From Colius striatus (taxonomy: Eukaryota; Chordata; Aves; Coliiformes; Coliidae): DNA of 64,000 nucleotides. Numbering within the stretch: the stretch's first letter is position 1; each line of letters opens with the position of its first letter. Below, piece after piece: positions 34,015 through 45,800 of this stretch. Position numbers and translations under genes: made by a program. The DNA lies in NCBI RefSeq assembly GCF_028858725.1, contig NC_084790.1, positions 8,370,669 through 8,434,668 on the forward strand, written 5' to 3'. Under the pieces are notes generated by a model. It was not told where the DNA came from. It did no database searches and saw nothing but the letters and a program-made list of their open reading frames with translations.

Positions 34015-34510
34015 GCAGAAAGCCTGAGAGAAGGTGGACGGACCCAGCAGCCGCAGCCCGGCTCCTCCCGGACCCGGCTCCCCGCCGCCGGCCCCAGCCC
34101 CCTGGCCGTGCTGGGACACTCCAGGCAAGTCGCCACGTTCCTCCTGGGGATTTCGGGGTGGAGGGAGGGAACAGGGCAGCGGCACTTGGCGGGGAGACCT
34201 TCCCCTCCCCCCCCCCCCCCATCCCCACGGGCGTCCTGTTATTTCGGCATCCCATTACCTGGAGGGGGGTGGGTGGTGGGGGCTGTGCTGAGGTGTGAAG
34301 AGGTGCCTAGCCCTCGTATTATCCCGAGACTTTCTTCCCTTCCCCGTTCTCCTTATAGAAACATCTGTGGATATTTTCACTGCAGTCCGTGTGTGTGACA
34401 CCCCCCCCCGCCCCATCCCCCGCTCAGGAAACGCGCGTTTCTCAGGGCTGACCCACGCGGGCGCGGCAGACACTCCACGCCAGCGCCCAGAGCGACTTAC
34501 AGCACTGGCA
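34001..34510. promoter_or_regulatory. CpG-containing GC-rich region upstream of NR2F1
   Basis: CpG enriched at 34030-34110 and 34385-34500, with C-runs at 34209-34220 and 34401-34408. There is no coding gene; it may belong to the divergent transcript's promoter zone. Confidence 0.5.
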
Positions 34511-37500
34511 ATCGGTGGCAGGACGGCGGGGCAGAGGGAGGTGCGAGTATCCTCACCCTCTTCCCCTTCACCTGCTCCCTTCGCTATTTGACCACCACCT
34601 GACAAGATCGATGGCAGCCTGTTTATCTGGGTGATAGTGTCAACAGATTACAGGGGCAGCGATCTGATGCTTCCCAGCCTGGCTGGGAACAACCACAATC
34701 AGGGGAGAAGCCGAAACCCACTCAAATTGCTATGATCTGGGTGAAGGAAAGTGGTAGGATGGTGTGGTGTGCGGCGAGGAGGTATTTTGTCTCTTCGCCT
34801 GGCTGTAAAGGCTCGGCGGTCTGCATTGGCTGCATGTGAATGGAAAGAGGCTCTGAAAATGCAGGTTTTAAAAAAGCCTATGGGGTGAAGTTTGCGGGAG
34901 TCCCGAGGAAAATCCCGCCTGCAGCGTCCTGCGGTGGTGCAGGAGGTTGGGCAGGAGGATGAGAGGGCATCCGTCAGCAACCTGCCCACGCTGACCAGGT
35001 TAAAGCACAGTTCAATCAGCAGGAGGCATTTCGTCTTGCCGACAAATTACAGAGACGCTTAAAAATGGTCACAACTCACATTTAATTGGGAAATGAGCTT
35101 TGATTGCTTTTTAACCTCTGTGGACCTGGAACGGTTGGAGGAGATAGAGCTAGGGACTTGCTCAGACTTAATTTTCCCTGCTCTTTCCCAAGGCCAGAGT
35201 CCAGGCTGGGATACGAAGGTGGGAGGGTTTGGAGGATTTAGGGTCTGGCTTGTGGGTAGTTTTCCCTCCACTCTCCGCCCTGCTTTCTGTGACTCTCTCC
35301 CCCGGCAAGCCCCCCGATGTAACTGAACCCGGGACGGCACTGGCTACTCTCTCCTCTACAGCCCCGTCGAAGTTCCTCTGCACTTTAACGGCGACAACTT
35401 CCACACTGTTTTTTTGTCGGGGACGGAGGCGAGGGGGAAGATGTAGACTATAATACAAACCTCAATTGATGGTATTATTGTTATTATTTTGTAAGTGGCA
35501 GGGCTGCGTGTAAGCTGGGAGCTGAGGTCCGTAGACTGCCTTTTCAAAACAAGTGTTAAGTGCCCCCTTCACCTGCCGAGCTCCACAAGGCAATAGATAT
35601 ATGTATATGAAAATACACTCACACGGAGGTACATATATAGGTGTGTGTATATATATATCTGCACACACGGACGTCGGGTGCGGGGTAGACAGAGGACAAT
35701 GACTGTGCAGGCTGCTATCACTGGGCACAGCAAGCAGTTTTGACTTGCAAAAATATCCGTCTTGCTCCAAATTCTCAGCATTCTTAGCTGGTCTCTGCGC
35801 TGATCAGTGGGACGCTTTCAAGCTGGGATGCTGTAGAGCCCAAGGGTCATGTTGGGGTCCCTTCCCTTGCTGCTCTTTCCCTCCCTGGGTGCACCCCTAG
35901 GTAGGAGCCATCAGAGCAGCCCCTTTCCCGGGCTGGGTCGGCTGCAAACGGGATGCGGCTGGTCGCACCAGTACCCTCTCAGCTTTAATCGTGTGCCCCG
36001 ACACTGCTATTCCTCGGAGCCCCGCGCCCGAGGAGCCTCGGGCTTGGCAGGCCTTGATGGTCGGCAGTGCTGGGACAGGCCTCATTTCCCCAGTGCTTGG
36101 GCCTTTCCTCCCAGGCCTTTTTCTTCTTTGGTCTTTCTTAAAAATCCCTTTCTTACTCCCGAATAACCCTTTTCCTTCCCCCTCTGGCCAGACCTGAAGG
36201 ACAACGAAGTTTTTTGAGGAGCACAGTACAAGATGTGAGGGTGGAAAGGGGTTCATTGTGTTGCCTCTCACACCGGAGGGGTCTCCGGTGGGTTTCATCA
36301 CCTTGGGCAGTCCGGGGGTGGGGAGATGGGGGGGGCCTAGCTGGCCCCTCCAGAGAAGTCTGGACTGCTTGTTTGCTGCCACCCTCAGTGTTGTGGGACA
36401 CACACCCTGGGGCTCTTTGTGCCGACCTCCTCTGTTTTCTAAAGGAAACCCACTGTGGGGGTTGAGCATCCACTCCCACCCCACTGGCTTCTCAGGTGGG
36501 CATTTCCCTGCTCGTCTCCAGGTATCCCTGTCAATGCAGCCCAAACCCCTCTCCCAGGCTGTTTCATTGCATCTCACTGAAGGTGATTTGCCTTAGGAAT
36601 GAGGGGTCTCCATCTTTCCCTGCTCAGCCCCCTGCTCCAAACCACCACCATCACTCAAATCCTGCCTTATTGTTTGTTGTTGGTTTTTTTTTTTTTTAAA
36701 TAACTTGCTGGTTTATAGTCTTTCTGCCGCCTCCCTCCAGCCTGAAACATCCTCCTGGGGTGGAGAAGGACATTCCCACCTTGTTCGGAGCTGCACGTCC
36801 CAGCAGGTCCCACGACCCCGAAAGGGGGTCCATGTGTGTCTCCTCTCTTCCCTCCCCCCCTCAAAGCCAGAACACGGTGCTCTCGCTTCTCCTAGACCTC
36901 TGCGTCTGTGTAACCCAGAGGCGCGGCCGCCCTTCCCCTCCGCTCATACTGCCTGCCTCCACGGATTTATTTTAGACGACATTGGCAAAACAGCGACATA
37001 ACAGTGCCCCCTCCCCCCCCCAGTCCCCCCTGCCACCCCCGCGGGAAGGCAATCTGCCGTCCCCGCAGCCTCCCCGGCAGCGGGGCCTCGCCGAGCCGGG
37101 GTTTGTCATTTGTTAACGCTGAAAAAGTACCGGGCTGCGATGCCAACCCGAAAGCAGGGCGCTGAATCACAACTTTGCGCTCGCCATCCCTCCAAGGAGA
37201 AACGCCTGAGCATCCCAAAGTCTGCCTTAAAAAAAAAAAAATAGGGGACAGGGGGAAATTAAATCTGTGTCTAGAATTTTAAAAAGAAAAAAAACCCCTA
37301 AACAAATCCCACGACTGCGTGGGGAAGGAAGAGAAAGCACCTAAAGCGAAGGCCACTTATCTAACAGCATAAAGGAGCGTGGCAATTCCCAAGCAGAGGT
37401 CCACGAAAGGGAATTGATGACCTCTTGATGCAGATCAAACCTTACTCTACTAGGCAAACCTGGGAATAATTTTCAAGACACTGGTGAATTCCAGGACCAA

Positions 37501-38500
37501 ATATTTACTTTCAGCACAATAAAGCTGCGGTGATCTGATGCGCTGAAGTCAAGAGAAACAAAAAGTGTGCAAAAGCTATTAACGTGAAGCTTTGCGTGGA
37601 AACACCTTTGAGTTTATTTTAACCCCCTGACTCCTGTTGGGGATCAATTTGATGTTGTTTGTGATTCCAAGCGGGGCTGGAGCTTTTTGATGAAAAGGCG
37701 AGGTTTGGAAACGAGTTTGAAAGTTGTGAGGTTGTCCTGTCACGGAAAAAACCCCATCATTTGCTGAATAGTTACCTGTCAGAGATCCCATTTCTTGGAC
37801 TGTGAGGATTAGTCCGACAGGAGTAGATCCGAGATGGACTTTCCGCAGAGCAGAGATAGGTTCCAACACGTTTATTTATCCGCACTTTCCCCCCTTTGCA
37901 ACCGATAGAAAACGGTGCAAAAGAGATTCACTGGGGAAAAACGCGACAGCGCGGTGATATCATCATATTTACCTCCTCAGAAGTTGATCTGAGTAATAAA
38001 CCTCAGCATTTTCACTTAAACTGTCAGCAGTAAGATATGTTTATTATGGCGTATGCCGTCTGCGTGGGGAGGACAGGGGTGCACTGTAGATAAAAGTTTA
38101 AACGACACAGAATAAACACAGCAAATCGCTCCAGCCCAATACAAAAAAGCTGTTGTGCATTTTATCACAAGAAGGCGCCTTTTTTTTTTTCTTTAAAAAA
38201 AAAAATCAGACGTTTCTAGGGGTGAAGCCCGGGCATATCCAACGGTGTCGTTAATAAGATATACAAAATTGCCTGATCCTAGCAAACGGGGCTAGAGTTA
38301 TATGTTTTATTGTTAACCCTTTGCACTGAATCTTCTGAAGCTGAAAGGGAAAAGGAAAGGGCTTTTGTCCGAGTTGATCCTTGGCTATTCTGGGGCTCAG
38401 GTTGGTGTGAAAGGGACGAGGAGGTCACTTGAAATCTCCTTTTATCTACTCCTATTTTCTCTCTGGATCAGCAACTTTGAATAGACACCATCTAATCGCT
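34511..38500. other. Non-coding upstream flank
   Basis: Mixed unique sequence. 35595-35665 is AT/CA-rich alternating sequence resembling the tract beside exon 1. T-run 36687-36698, A-run 37228-37240. 37260-38130 is AT-rich and unique with several TTTATT and AATAAA words. No gene recognised. Confidence 0.5.
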
Positions 38501-38830
38501 CGTAATGGAAAAAAGGGGGAAAAAGCCGGGGGGGGGGGGGGCGGGGGAAAGGGTGTGTGTGAGTGTGTGTGTGCTCTGAGAGAAACGAAAATGCTTGTGC
38601 GCGGGACTTTACGGTAGGAGGGGTGCGCGCCCGTGGCTGCGAGCAGGTAGGAACTCGCGTGGGCAGCCCCTCGCATCCGGCATTTGCCGTGTTCTCACCC
38701 TGCGCGCCCGCGGTGGCACGGGCGTGCTCTCCCGCGGGGATGAGAGGGGGCAGCCAGCGCCCCAGAAACACCCCCTCCTCCCCGCCTCCTCAGACCGCGG
38801 CCGGTAAGGACTTTTCCCGGGAGGGTGATG
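38501..38830. promoter_or_regulatory. Small CpG island
   Basis: Begins with a G14 run (38528-38541) and a short GT-rich stretch, then is CpG-rich over 38590-38810. No gene recognised. Confidence 0.5.
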
Positions 38831-40189
38831 CTCAGAGTGCGCAGAAGTGGCCCAATATTCTTTTCCTTCTTAATCTCAGAACTCAGGATTTTGGTAAATT
38901 GAACTTATTGAGGGAGAGTTAGGAGTGGAAGGCAGCCAGAAGAGGGTAGCTTTTGGAGAGTGCTGCCGATCTTCGGTGGGCAATGGACTCCGTTTTGCCT
39001 ATCGCCCCATCCCGGCCGATGTGCAGGCTGCGACGTGAGTGCCTGCGGTTTTCTGGGGGTTACCTTGTTGTGGATGGTTGGTTTTGTTTTTATTCTTTTT
39101 ACCATGGTCTTAACCACACACATACACAAAAAAAAAAAAAAAAGAAAAAGAAAAAAGAAAAAAAGGCAGACAAAATTGAGGGCCGCTGGCAAATAGAAAA
39201 ATCTTTGTTCTAGGGGCTCAGACCAGGGCACTATCTCTTCTCTTCTAGCCCGGCTCAGAAACTGGCGTTTCTTTCTCAGTCTGGGATGCTTTGGTTGTAA
39301 ATTCCTTCAAGTGACTACTTTGTTGCTAAGGCTACAAGTTCCTATCCCAACACACAAATCTTTTCCACCATTCCAGGACCAGCTCAAGTCCTGGTCAGAA
39401 GTCTTGACTTAAGAGACCTATTTAAAACTTCTTGGAGTGCCTCCCTGCTAAATATCTGCTCAAGTCTGTAGTTCTAATGAAGCACTAAACAGTCTTTCGG
39501 GCACCGCCCTCCCCCTACTCCATTTCCCCTCCCCCGTGGTACGTTTTTGCGGGACTTCTTGTGAATAGATGGTGAGTAGAAACTCAGTCCAATAAAGATT
39601 AAATTAAGTAGAAGAAATCCAGTCGGTGTATATTTTGAAGCTCCGATGGGGCGTCAAACCGATGTTTAACGCATTTTTTCCACCCACTGTGCACCAAGTC
39701 CTTAGCCCCCACTACCGCGTTTAATTTTTCCACACAGGAGGAGGAAATTTAGGGGGGGGCAGACGGACAGAAAAGAGGTCCTCAGATCCACAAATGCTTC
39801 CCTGTCCTCCGTTGCCATACGAAGGAGTAGAGGAGACATCATGTACCCAGGGACATGTATTCCTCCATAACAGCGGCACTTGCGATTTGGGCTACTGGGT
39901 GGTGTGTGTTATCCAGGCTCTCCCTAAATGATAACCTGGGGTTGGAAGGGGAACTAGGGTTGTTATTTTTTTTAAGCAGGGTCACCCTTCTCACTACCCA
40001 CTCCTCGCGCTTGACTGCACTGGCCGAGAAAATAGGGATTTATCATTCCGACTGAGTAAAGTGGACACATGCTTGTGAAGCGGGGAGCCCGCCTTCAGCC
40101 CCGCCAAAATGGGAGCGTAGCTCTCCGGGATGTGAAAGGAGAAAGAAAAAACCCGAACAAACCAAAACCCCAACCTAGAGACATTCTTC
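38831..40189. other. Non-coding flank
   Basis: Unique sequence with one A-rich run (39127-39165). Nothing further recognised. Confidence 0.5.
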
Positions 40190-41110
40190 TCCTGGAAAAG
40201 TTAAGCGCGACTTGGTAAATGTTTGTAGATGTGATTAGAAATGTATAAATAAACCTCAAACCAGGTAGTTTGGATGTAATAGTTTGGCAGGACTAATTGC
40301 AGACAATGGAGCTGAAATGACTTTTCCAATTAGCTGCTGGTTGGAGTTGAGTTGGAGGAACTGTCAGCTCCAGCGATGGGTAATTGCTTTATTGCTCGCA
40401 AAACTATCATCTATTTAGAACATATGTGCTAATTACTCTGGATGGGCGTCGGAGAAGAGACCATAAATCTATTAGCACTTTAAAAAGTCTAGGGTACTTG
40501 TAAGCGACCAAACTCCCTTCCTTGGCGCATCAAGGGAGATCCACACCCGTATGGCAGTTTTTCCATAAAATAAGATAAACAGATTCAGCTACACGTATAC
40601 CAGGGAGATATTTGCCACCTCAGGGAGGTGGGAGAGAAGAGTAGTCATCTTCGAGCGAGGAAAGCCTCTTTCTGTAGACTGAACTGGTGCAATAAATCAC
40701 TGTCATATAAACGATTTTCCTCTTTAACTTTACACTATTTTTTTTATCCTAAAAGATTAGTTTATAAATCTTTTAATTGGATTACTCTGCAAAACTAATC
40801 TCCTTTAGGTTCACTAAGTTTGTGTACTAAATATTTGGAATTAATTCAGTGCCACAAAAAGCATCCAGGATGGCTTTTGTTCTAACGAGCTCAGAAAAGG
40901 GACAGGTAGGGAAGGTGGCATTTTGCTGTACGTACTCATGTTCCCTCGCAGCTCTCTATGTGTATTCATTGCTGTATGTCATATTGTATCACATAAAATT
41001 GCTATTGTAAAAGGGATAAACAGAATTGTTTTCTGGACTGTGCTTGGATCATGGCTCCGGTGTGGAGTGAGGAGTTAAATTAGTTACTTAATCAGTCAAT
41101 AAATAAATAA
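40190..41110. promoter_or_regulatory. Candidate conserved enhancer block with homeodomain sites
   Basis: Repeat-free sequence with ACTAATTGCAG, CCAATTAGCTGC, GGTAATTGC, GCTAATTACTC within 200 bp (40290-40440), then CAATAAATCACTG and a TTTAATTGGATTA group near 40690-40800. The density of TAAT cores is well above the neighbours. Function inferred. Confidence 0.4.
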
Positions 41111-43500
41111 ATAGAGATTGTTAGCTCGATACATAGATAGAGAAATAACAGGAAAGTTTTGGCAGTCCAAGGAGGGATCCCCCAAGTGCCAGATTCTGAA
41201 AGAACATCCTTGGGCAGGAGATGCTTCCCAGCGACCCCCACTCCCGACCACTGATGCTGTTTCGCAGTGCTGGTCTGCACCCCATTTCCCAGGGTTGACC
41301 TTGTTCCTCTCCTGGCGGATATGCTCGGGGCTCCCAGACCCGACCGACCCCTGTCACAAGCGATAATGCCCGAGGCTCTCGGGTACCTCAGAGCTGATTC
41401 GGAACCCTCGAGGCTTTCAGGACTGCCCGAAGGGACCTCCTCATCCCGGGAAGTCGCTCGGAGTCCAGGGGATGTCTTAGTTTTCAGCCCAATCTATCTG
41501 TTAGCAGCAACCTCGCGAGGTGTGGTTAATTGGTGGGGGATAAAGGCGTAATGACTTGTCAGGGAGATAGTGGTGACTCTTTAATATACTGTCTTCCCGC
41601 CCCCCCCCCCCCCCCCCCGCCTTTTATAAGCGGAGACATGCCATCTCTCTGCTAAAAGAGCAATAAAGCTGGCTTCATTTATTTATTTTTACTTGTTTAT
41701 GTTTCCCCGAAGGAAACGAACCTACGGCTTGTTCCCGGTGATTTATAAGCTGGCTGTGACAGTGCTCGGAGTCCTGGCAGCCGAAGGGGGAGGTGGGAGG
41801 GGGGGCGACGGGGGACGATGGGGCAAGGAACAGTCCCCCCGGCTACGAGGGGTAGATAGGGAGAGCGGAAGCCGCACCTGGCTGAGTGAGGAGGCGGAGA
41901 CCGTGGGTGTGAGTGCGTGTGAACTGCAGCTCTGGCAGGGCACCATCCGGGATGCAGGGTGAGGATTACGATGAGAGTGAGGATGGGTGTTAAACTTTTG
42001 AGCACTGGTCGAGCTTCGCTCAGCACGGAAGTAATATTTCTCCCCAGACCCAAATTCCAGCCTCTCTTCCAGGGGTCCGAGCTGGAGGCACCACCTAATT
42101 AGCGTGTGTCACTTCCGAGTCAGCATTAAATTTTCGCATCAGCCGCTACCGAACTGAGAACCGCCGGCAGGGATTACCTGCGTTTAATAAAACATGTGAT
42201 AAGGATGCTCGCAGTTACACGGAGGTAAAATTCACACAAAAAAGTGCGGGCACCCAGCCGGATGTATAACTCATATCCCACTTAACACCTGACCCTCGTG
42301 TGTGTCACAGCAGCCCAAACCCCGAGACTCCTCATGCAGATGGGACACCAGCGCTTAAACGCAGCAGCACGCGCACGATACACGTTAGATCCCTTGCATG
42401 ACCGTGCAGGTCGCGATTTCCAGACGGACTTCAGGCACTTGATAGACAAATCTGTGGTGTGCAATGAATTAATTACTGCGGTGTTGATCCTGCCGAACAT
42501 TAGCCCGGATTCCTGCTCACCTTCCGCCCCCCTCTTGGCTTTCTCCCCGCCACGCACAGGTAAAAGTTTCCCAGCCCCATGCTGTGGCTAAAGAGATTAA
42601 TACACGTTGACAGAGGCTTTATTCCTCCTAGTACGATGTTAAATGATTCTTAAAGTCCCTTCTGAGACAAACGGGGAACTCTCTCACTCTCTCTGTCTGT
42701 CTTCCTGTCTATCTGCCTGCGCTTTGGATGTGCCCTCTGGAAAATGTTTACAGTTTTGAAGACTCTAACCTCGATTTTCCAGCTTTGAGCTCCCTCTGGA
42801 AGCAGAAAGAGCAATTACTCCGCGTTACTGTACATATTTCATTTCCATGATAGATCGCAGGTGTTGCAGCCGCCGCTATTGTCTGCCTCCCTGTCGCAGT
42901 CCCGGAGGATGCTCTCGCTTGGGGTCGGATGGTGGCCTCAAGACGTGGCCACGCACTGTCCCCCCTGCCCTTCCCCAACCCTCGGGTCCTCCCGCTAAGG
43001 ACCCACGGAGGTGCAGAGAGGGGGTGTCTGCTGTGCTTATCCCTCCCTCCCTCCCTCTCCGGCCGCCCTCTGGTCTCTCCTGCGTGTACCCATAGCGGAG
43101 ATTTTGCCTCTCCCACACGCGGGAGCTAGATAGCTCGTGCGTGGCCAGGCATCTTTCTCTGTTTAACGCGAGGAGCACTGAGCGCCTTAATGCGAAGTAT
43201 AGCCCGAGGCAAGAGGCAGAACCTCCCCCCCCGCCCCATATTAGCCGGGACTGCCTCTCAGCTCGAGGTTTTGCGGGTGGAGGTGTGGGGGGCTTGATGA
43301 GAACTGAAGCTGGGTGGAGGGACCCGAGCAAGTAGGACACGGGAAAACGACCACGAAAAACGGAAATAGCTATAAACTCCCGGCAGCTCTCTTCTGGTCA
43401 GCAAGTTCACGGGAGAGTGGCTTTTAATTTACGCTGCGCGGTGGTCCTTTGGGGAGGATTGCAGGCAGTCGCAGAGGTGCAGGGCGGAGGCAGGCTGCTG
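41111..43500. other. Non-coding upstream flank with CpG-containing patches
   Basis: C19 run at 41600-41618. GC-rich 41780-41900. 42060-42500 is unique, with CCTAATTAGCG, ATTAAATTTTCGC and ATGAATTAATTAC, another candidate element. A pyrimidine repeat lies at 42680-42720. 42850-43110 is CpG-rich and contains the CTCF-like motif. Confidence 0.45.
43063..43076 (-). promoter_or_regulatory. CTCF-like motif (12 of 14)
   Basis: The minus strand reads AGACCAGAGGGCGG. It keeps the ASYAGRKGGCRS part and has two mismatches at the leading CC. It sits in CpG-containing sequence 13 kb upstream of NR2F1. Confidence 0.35.
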
Positions 43501-43548
43501 CACCATGCTGGAGCATCCCTGAGTAGCATTAAACCATGTCATGGGTCA

Positions 43549-43570
43549 GTGTCATGATGACGTATGACAC
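43549..43570. promoter_or_regulatory. Inverted repeat GTGTCAT-N8-ATGACAC around a TGACGT core
   Basis: Perfect 7-bp arms with an 8-bp spacer that contains TGACGT, a CRE/bZIP half-site. The surroundings repeat CATGA and TCATGA words several times (43.53-43.61 kb). Candidate composite bZIP binding element. Confidence 0.35.
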
Positions 43571-44690
43571 ACCACAAAGGATCATGAATGACTGGCATGA
43601 TAGACATGGGTAGTGAACCAAAGTCTCCTTGACAATCCTTAGTCATATGTCTTGGGGGGAATAGTTTTACATTCGTGATCCGTTTATTTGGAGTCAGTTC
43701 CAGGAGAGAGGCACAGGACTGAATCTAAGCAGGATGAAGATGGGCTTAGATGGCACAGAGGATTGAGGGAGAAAATCCAGAGAGCTCACCGTTTGAGGTG
43801 GAAAGCACTTTTTTTTTTTTTCCCCGAACCCCCACCTGCTATACCCAATTAAGTAGTACCCGCCCTCCCTTCCCCCCTCCTCCCGATCTTTTCTTGCCAG
43901 CCTGGGAAGGGGATGCTCAGCCACGCGTTACCAGCGCATTGCCCGCAATCAGCTTGCAGAACCGCGTAAGTCCCCATCTCCCCGCCATGGGGATAACCTC
44001 CTGCCCATCGTCACTTCTAGGATGCTGCTCATGTCCTCCTCATCACGCATGGGCTTTGCTAAGGGCTGCGAAGCGCCGAGGGATGGCTCGACAGGAGGGA
44101 AACAGGGAGAAATTGCATCCCTGCAGGTTCGAGCAGGCGGAGAGCATCCCTCTTATAAACCGCTTAAACGGAGCGAAACCCGCCCTAATATCCCTCTCAC
44201 TAGGAGGGGGAGAGCCCGAGGAGCTGGAGCTGCCGGTTTGCTTTTGTTTCCAAACATCCCGAGCTACCAGTGGCAAGTTTGGGGTTTCGTTTTTTTTTTT
44301 TTCCCCTCCCCCTCTGCACACTTGTGCCCTCTCCTCAGGTGTCCCAAGCAGGGCAGGCGGTCCTCGCTGACACACTGGAGGAGATCAGCACCCCGAAACG
44401 CACCTGGGCTGTCAGACAGTGCTTGCCATCCCCGTGGGGATCCTCGAAAGGGCTTTTCTTTTCTTTTTCTGCTTTTTTTTTTTTTTTTTTTTTTTTTCCT
44501 GGGAGAAGGAGGTTCGCAGGGCTCCTTCTTCACACAGCTCCGCCTCTATAAAAATATGCAGAGGAGGCATTTATCTAGCAAGAAGCAGAATGAATGCTTT
44601 TCGTCCCGAAAAGGAGTCACAAGAGGGAAAACACCTTTCAGCCTGACTCTGAAAAAAAAAAAAAAAAAAAAAAAGATTGCTGATCTAGAT
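43571..44690. other. Non-coding with homopolymer runs
   Basis: T-runs at 43810-43822, 44290-44302 and 44475-44497, and an A-run at 44651-44674. Otherwise unique sequence; no gene recognised. Confidence 0.5.
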
Positions 44691-45140
44691 GCTTTAAGAA
44701 GTTCACTAAATGTGTGACCAGATAAAGTAGGGAACAGTGACATTGTTAACAGGAAACATCTAATTAATAATGACTTAATTTAATTGGGAGGACGAAAAAG
44801 CCTTTTAAAATCAGTCCAGATTCACTGGCCTAAGTATAGACAATTTATGAATATGGAGGATGTATCGAGTCTGCCTTCCTTCAAGATGTCATCTGAGGGG
44901 TAATAGTATAGGTGAAGTCATTTAGTTATACTGTGGAAACTTTTATAGTCCCTTTCTTGGGAATTTAATTCAGTGCTTCTTCATTTTATTAGGAACAGAC
45001 TGACTCCATCATCGGCGCGCTCCGTGTTTAGAGGCATAACTGCATGAAGCAATTAGGCTCCGCAATTAGCATACTTCTCCTGACCCTAGCAGCATCACTG
45101 GGTCCTTGCGTTATCCATCCCTTCAAAGTAAGCGAAAGTC
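44691..45140. promoter_or_regulatory. Candidate conserved element rich in TAAT motifs
   Basis: TCTAATTAATAATGACTTAA followed directly by a TTTAATTGG, then GAAGCAATTAGG and CGCAATTAGCA near 45045-45070. Unique sequence without simple repeats. Function inferred. Confidence 0.35.
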
Positions 45141-45259
45141 AGAATAAAATATGCCTCCCAAGTGTCCAGGATGGTCCAGCATGCAAGAGTGCTACCAAAA
45201 GTACCCCTTTGCCCTTAGAAGGTTTGGGTGGGGAGGAGTAAAAAAATAAAATACCTTCC

Positions 45260-45800
45260 CCAATGCACCCCGGTGCCCGTGTTGAGGCGGTTTGGCAGTT
45301 TTCACGCGTTTTGCACTGGTTTCCAGGGTGTTACTGAACCGCTGCCTAAATTCTGCCCATGTTCCCCAGCAGCCCCCGCCTCACTTTTGCCGGAGCTCGG
45401 TGAGAGCAGGCAGAAGCCGCAGCCTCAGTAGGTGCGGACTTGCGCCGGGTGATGTGGGGCTGTTCCCTGCGCTGCCCTATTCCCGAGACGTGGGCCACGT
45501 CCACGCGGGGAGGGATAAACAGCAGCGAAGGTATGACTGGACACGCGCAGGCACTGCGGCCCCTCCGCGAACGACTGTTTGTTTGGGGGCGGGGGGGGGA
45601 GGGGGAGGATAGTGGATGGCTTTCCCGAAAATGTGACCAAAGCGTGAGGAGAGAATGGAAGGGAGAGAGCGAGTCTGACCTGTTTCAGCCCCCTGGCCGG
45701 GGCCTCTCGCTGCCGCCGGCAGCCGGCTTCCCCGGCCCCCCCTCGGAGCTGAAAAGGTGGGTCAGCATCAATGCAATAGATGCCCGAGGGGCTCGATTCT
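45260..45800. promoter_or_regulatory. Last CpG-rich patch before the AT-rich gene desert
   Basis: CpG enriched across this interval, including 45410-45560 and 45690-45790. To the right CpG drops to a few per kilobase for the rest of the window. Confidence 0.55.
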
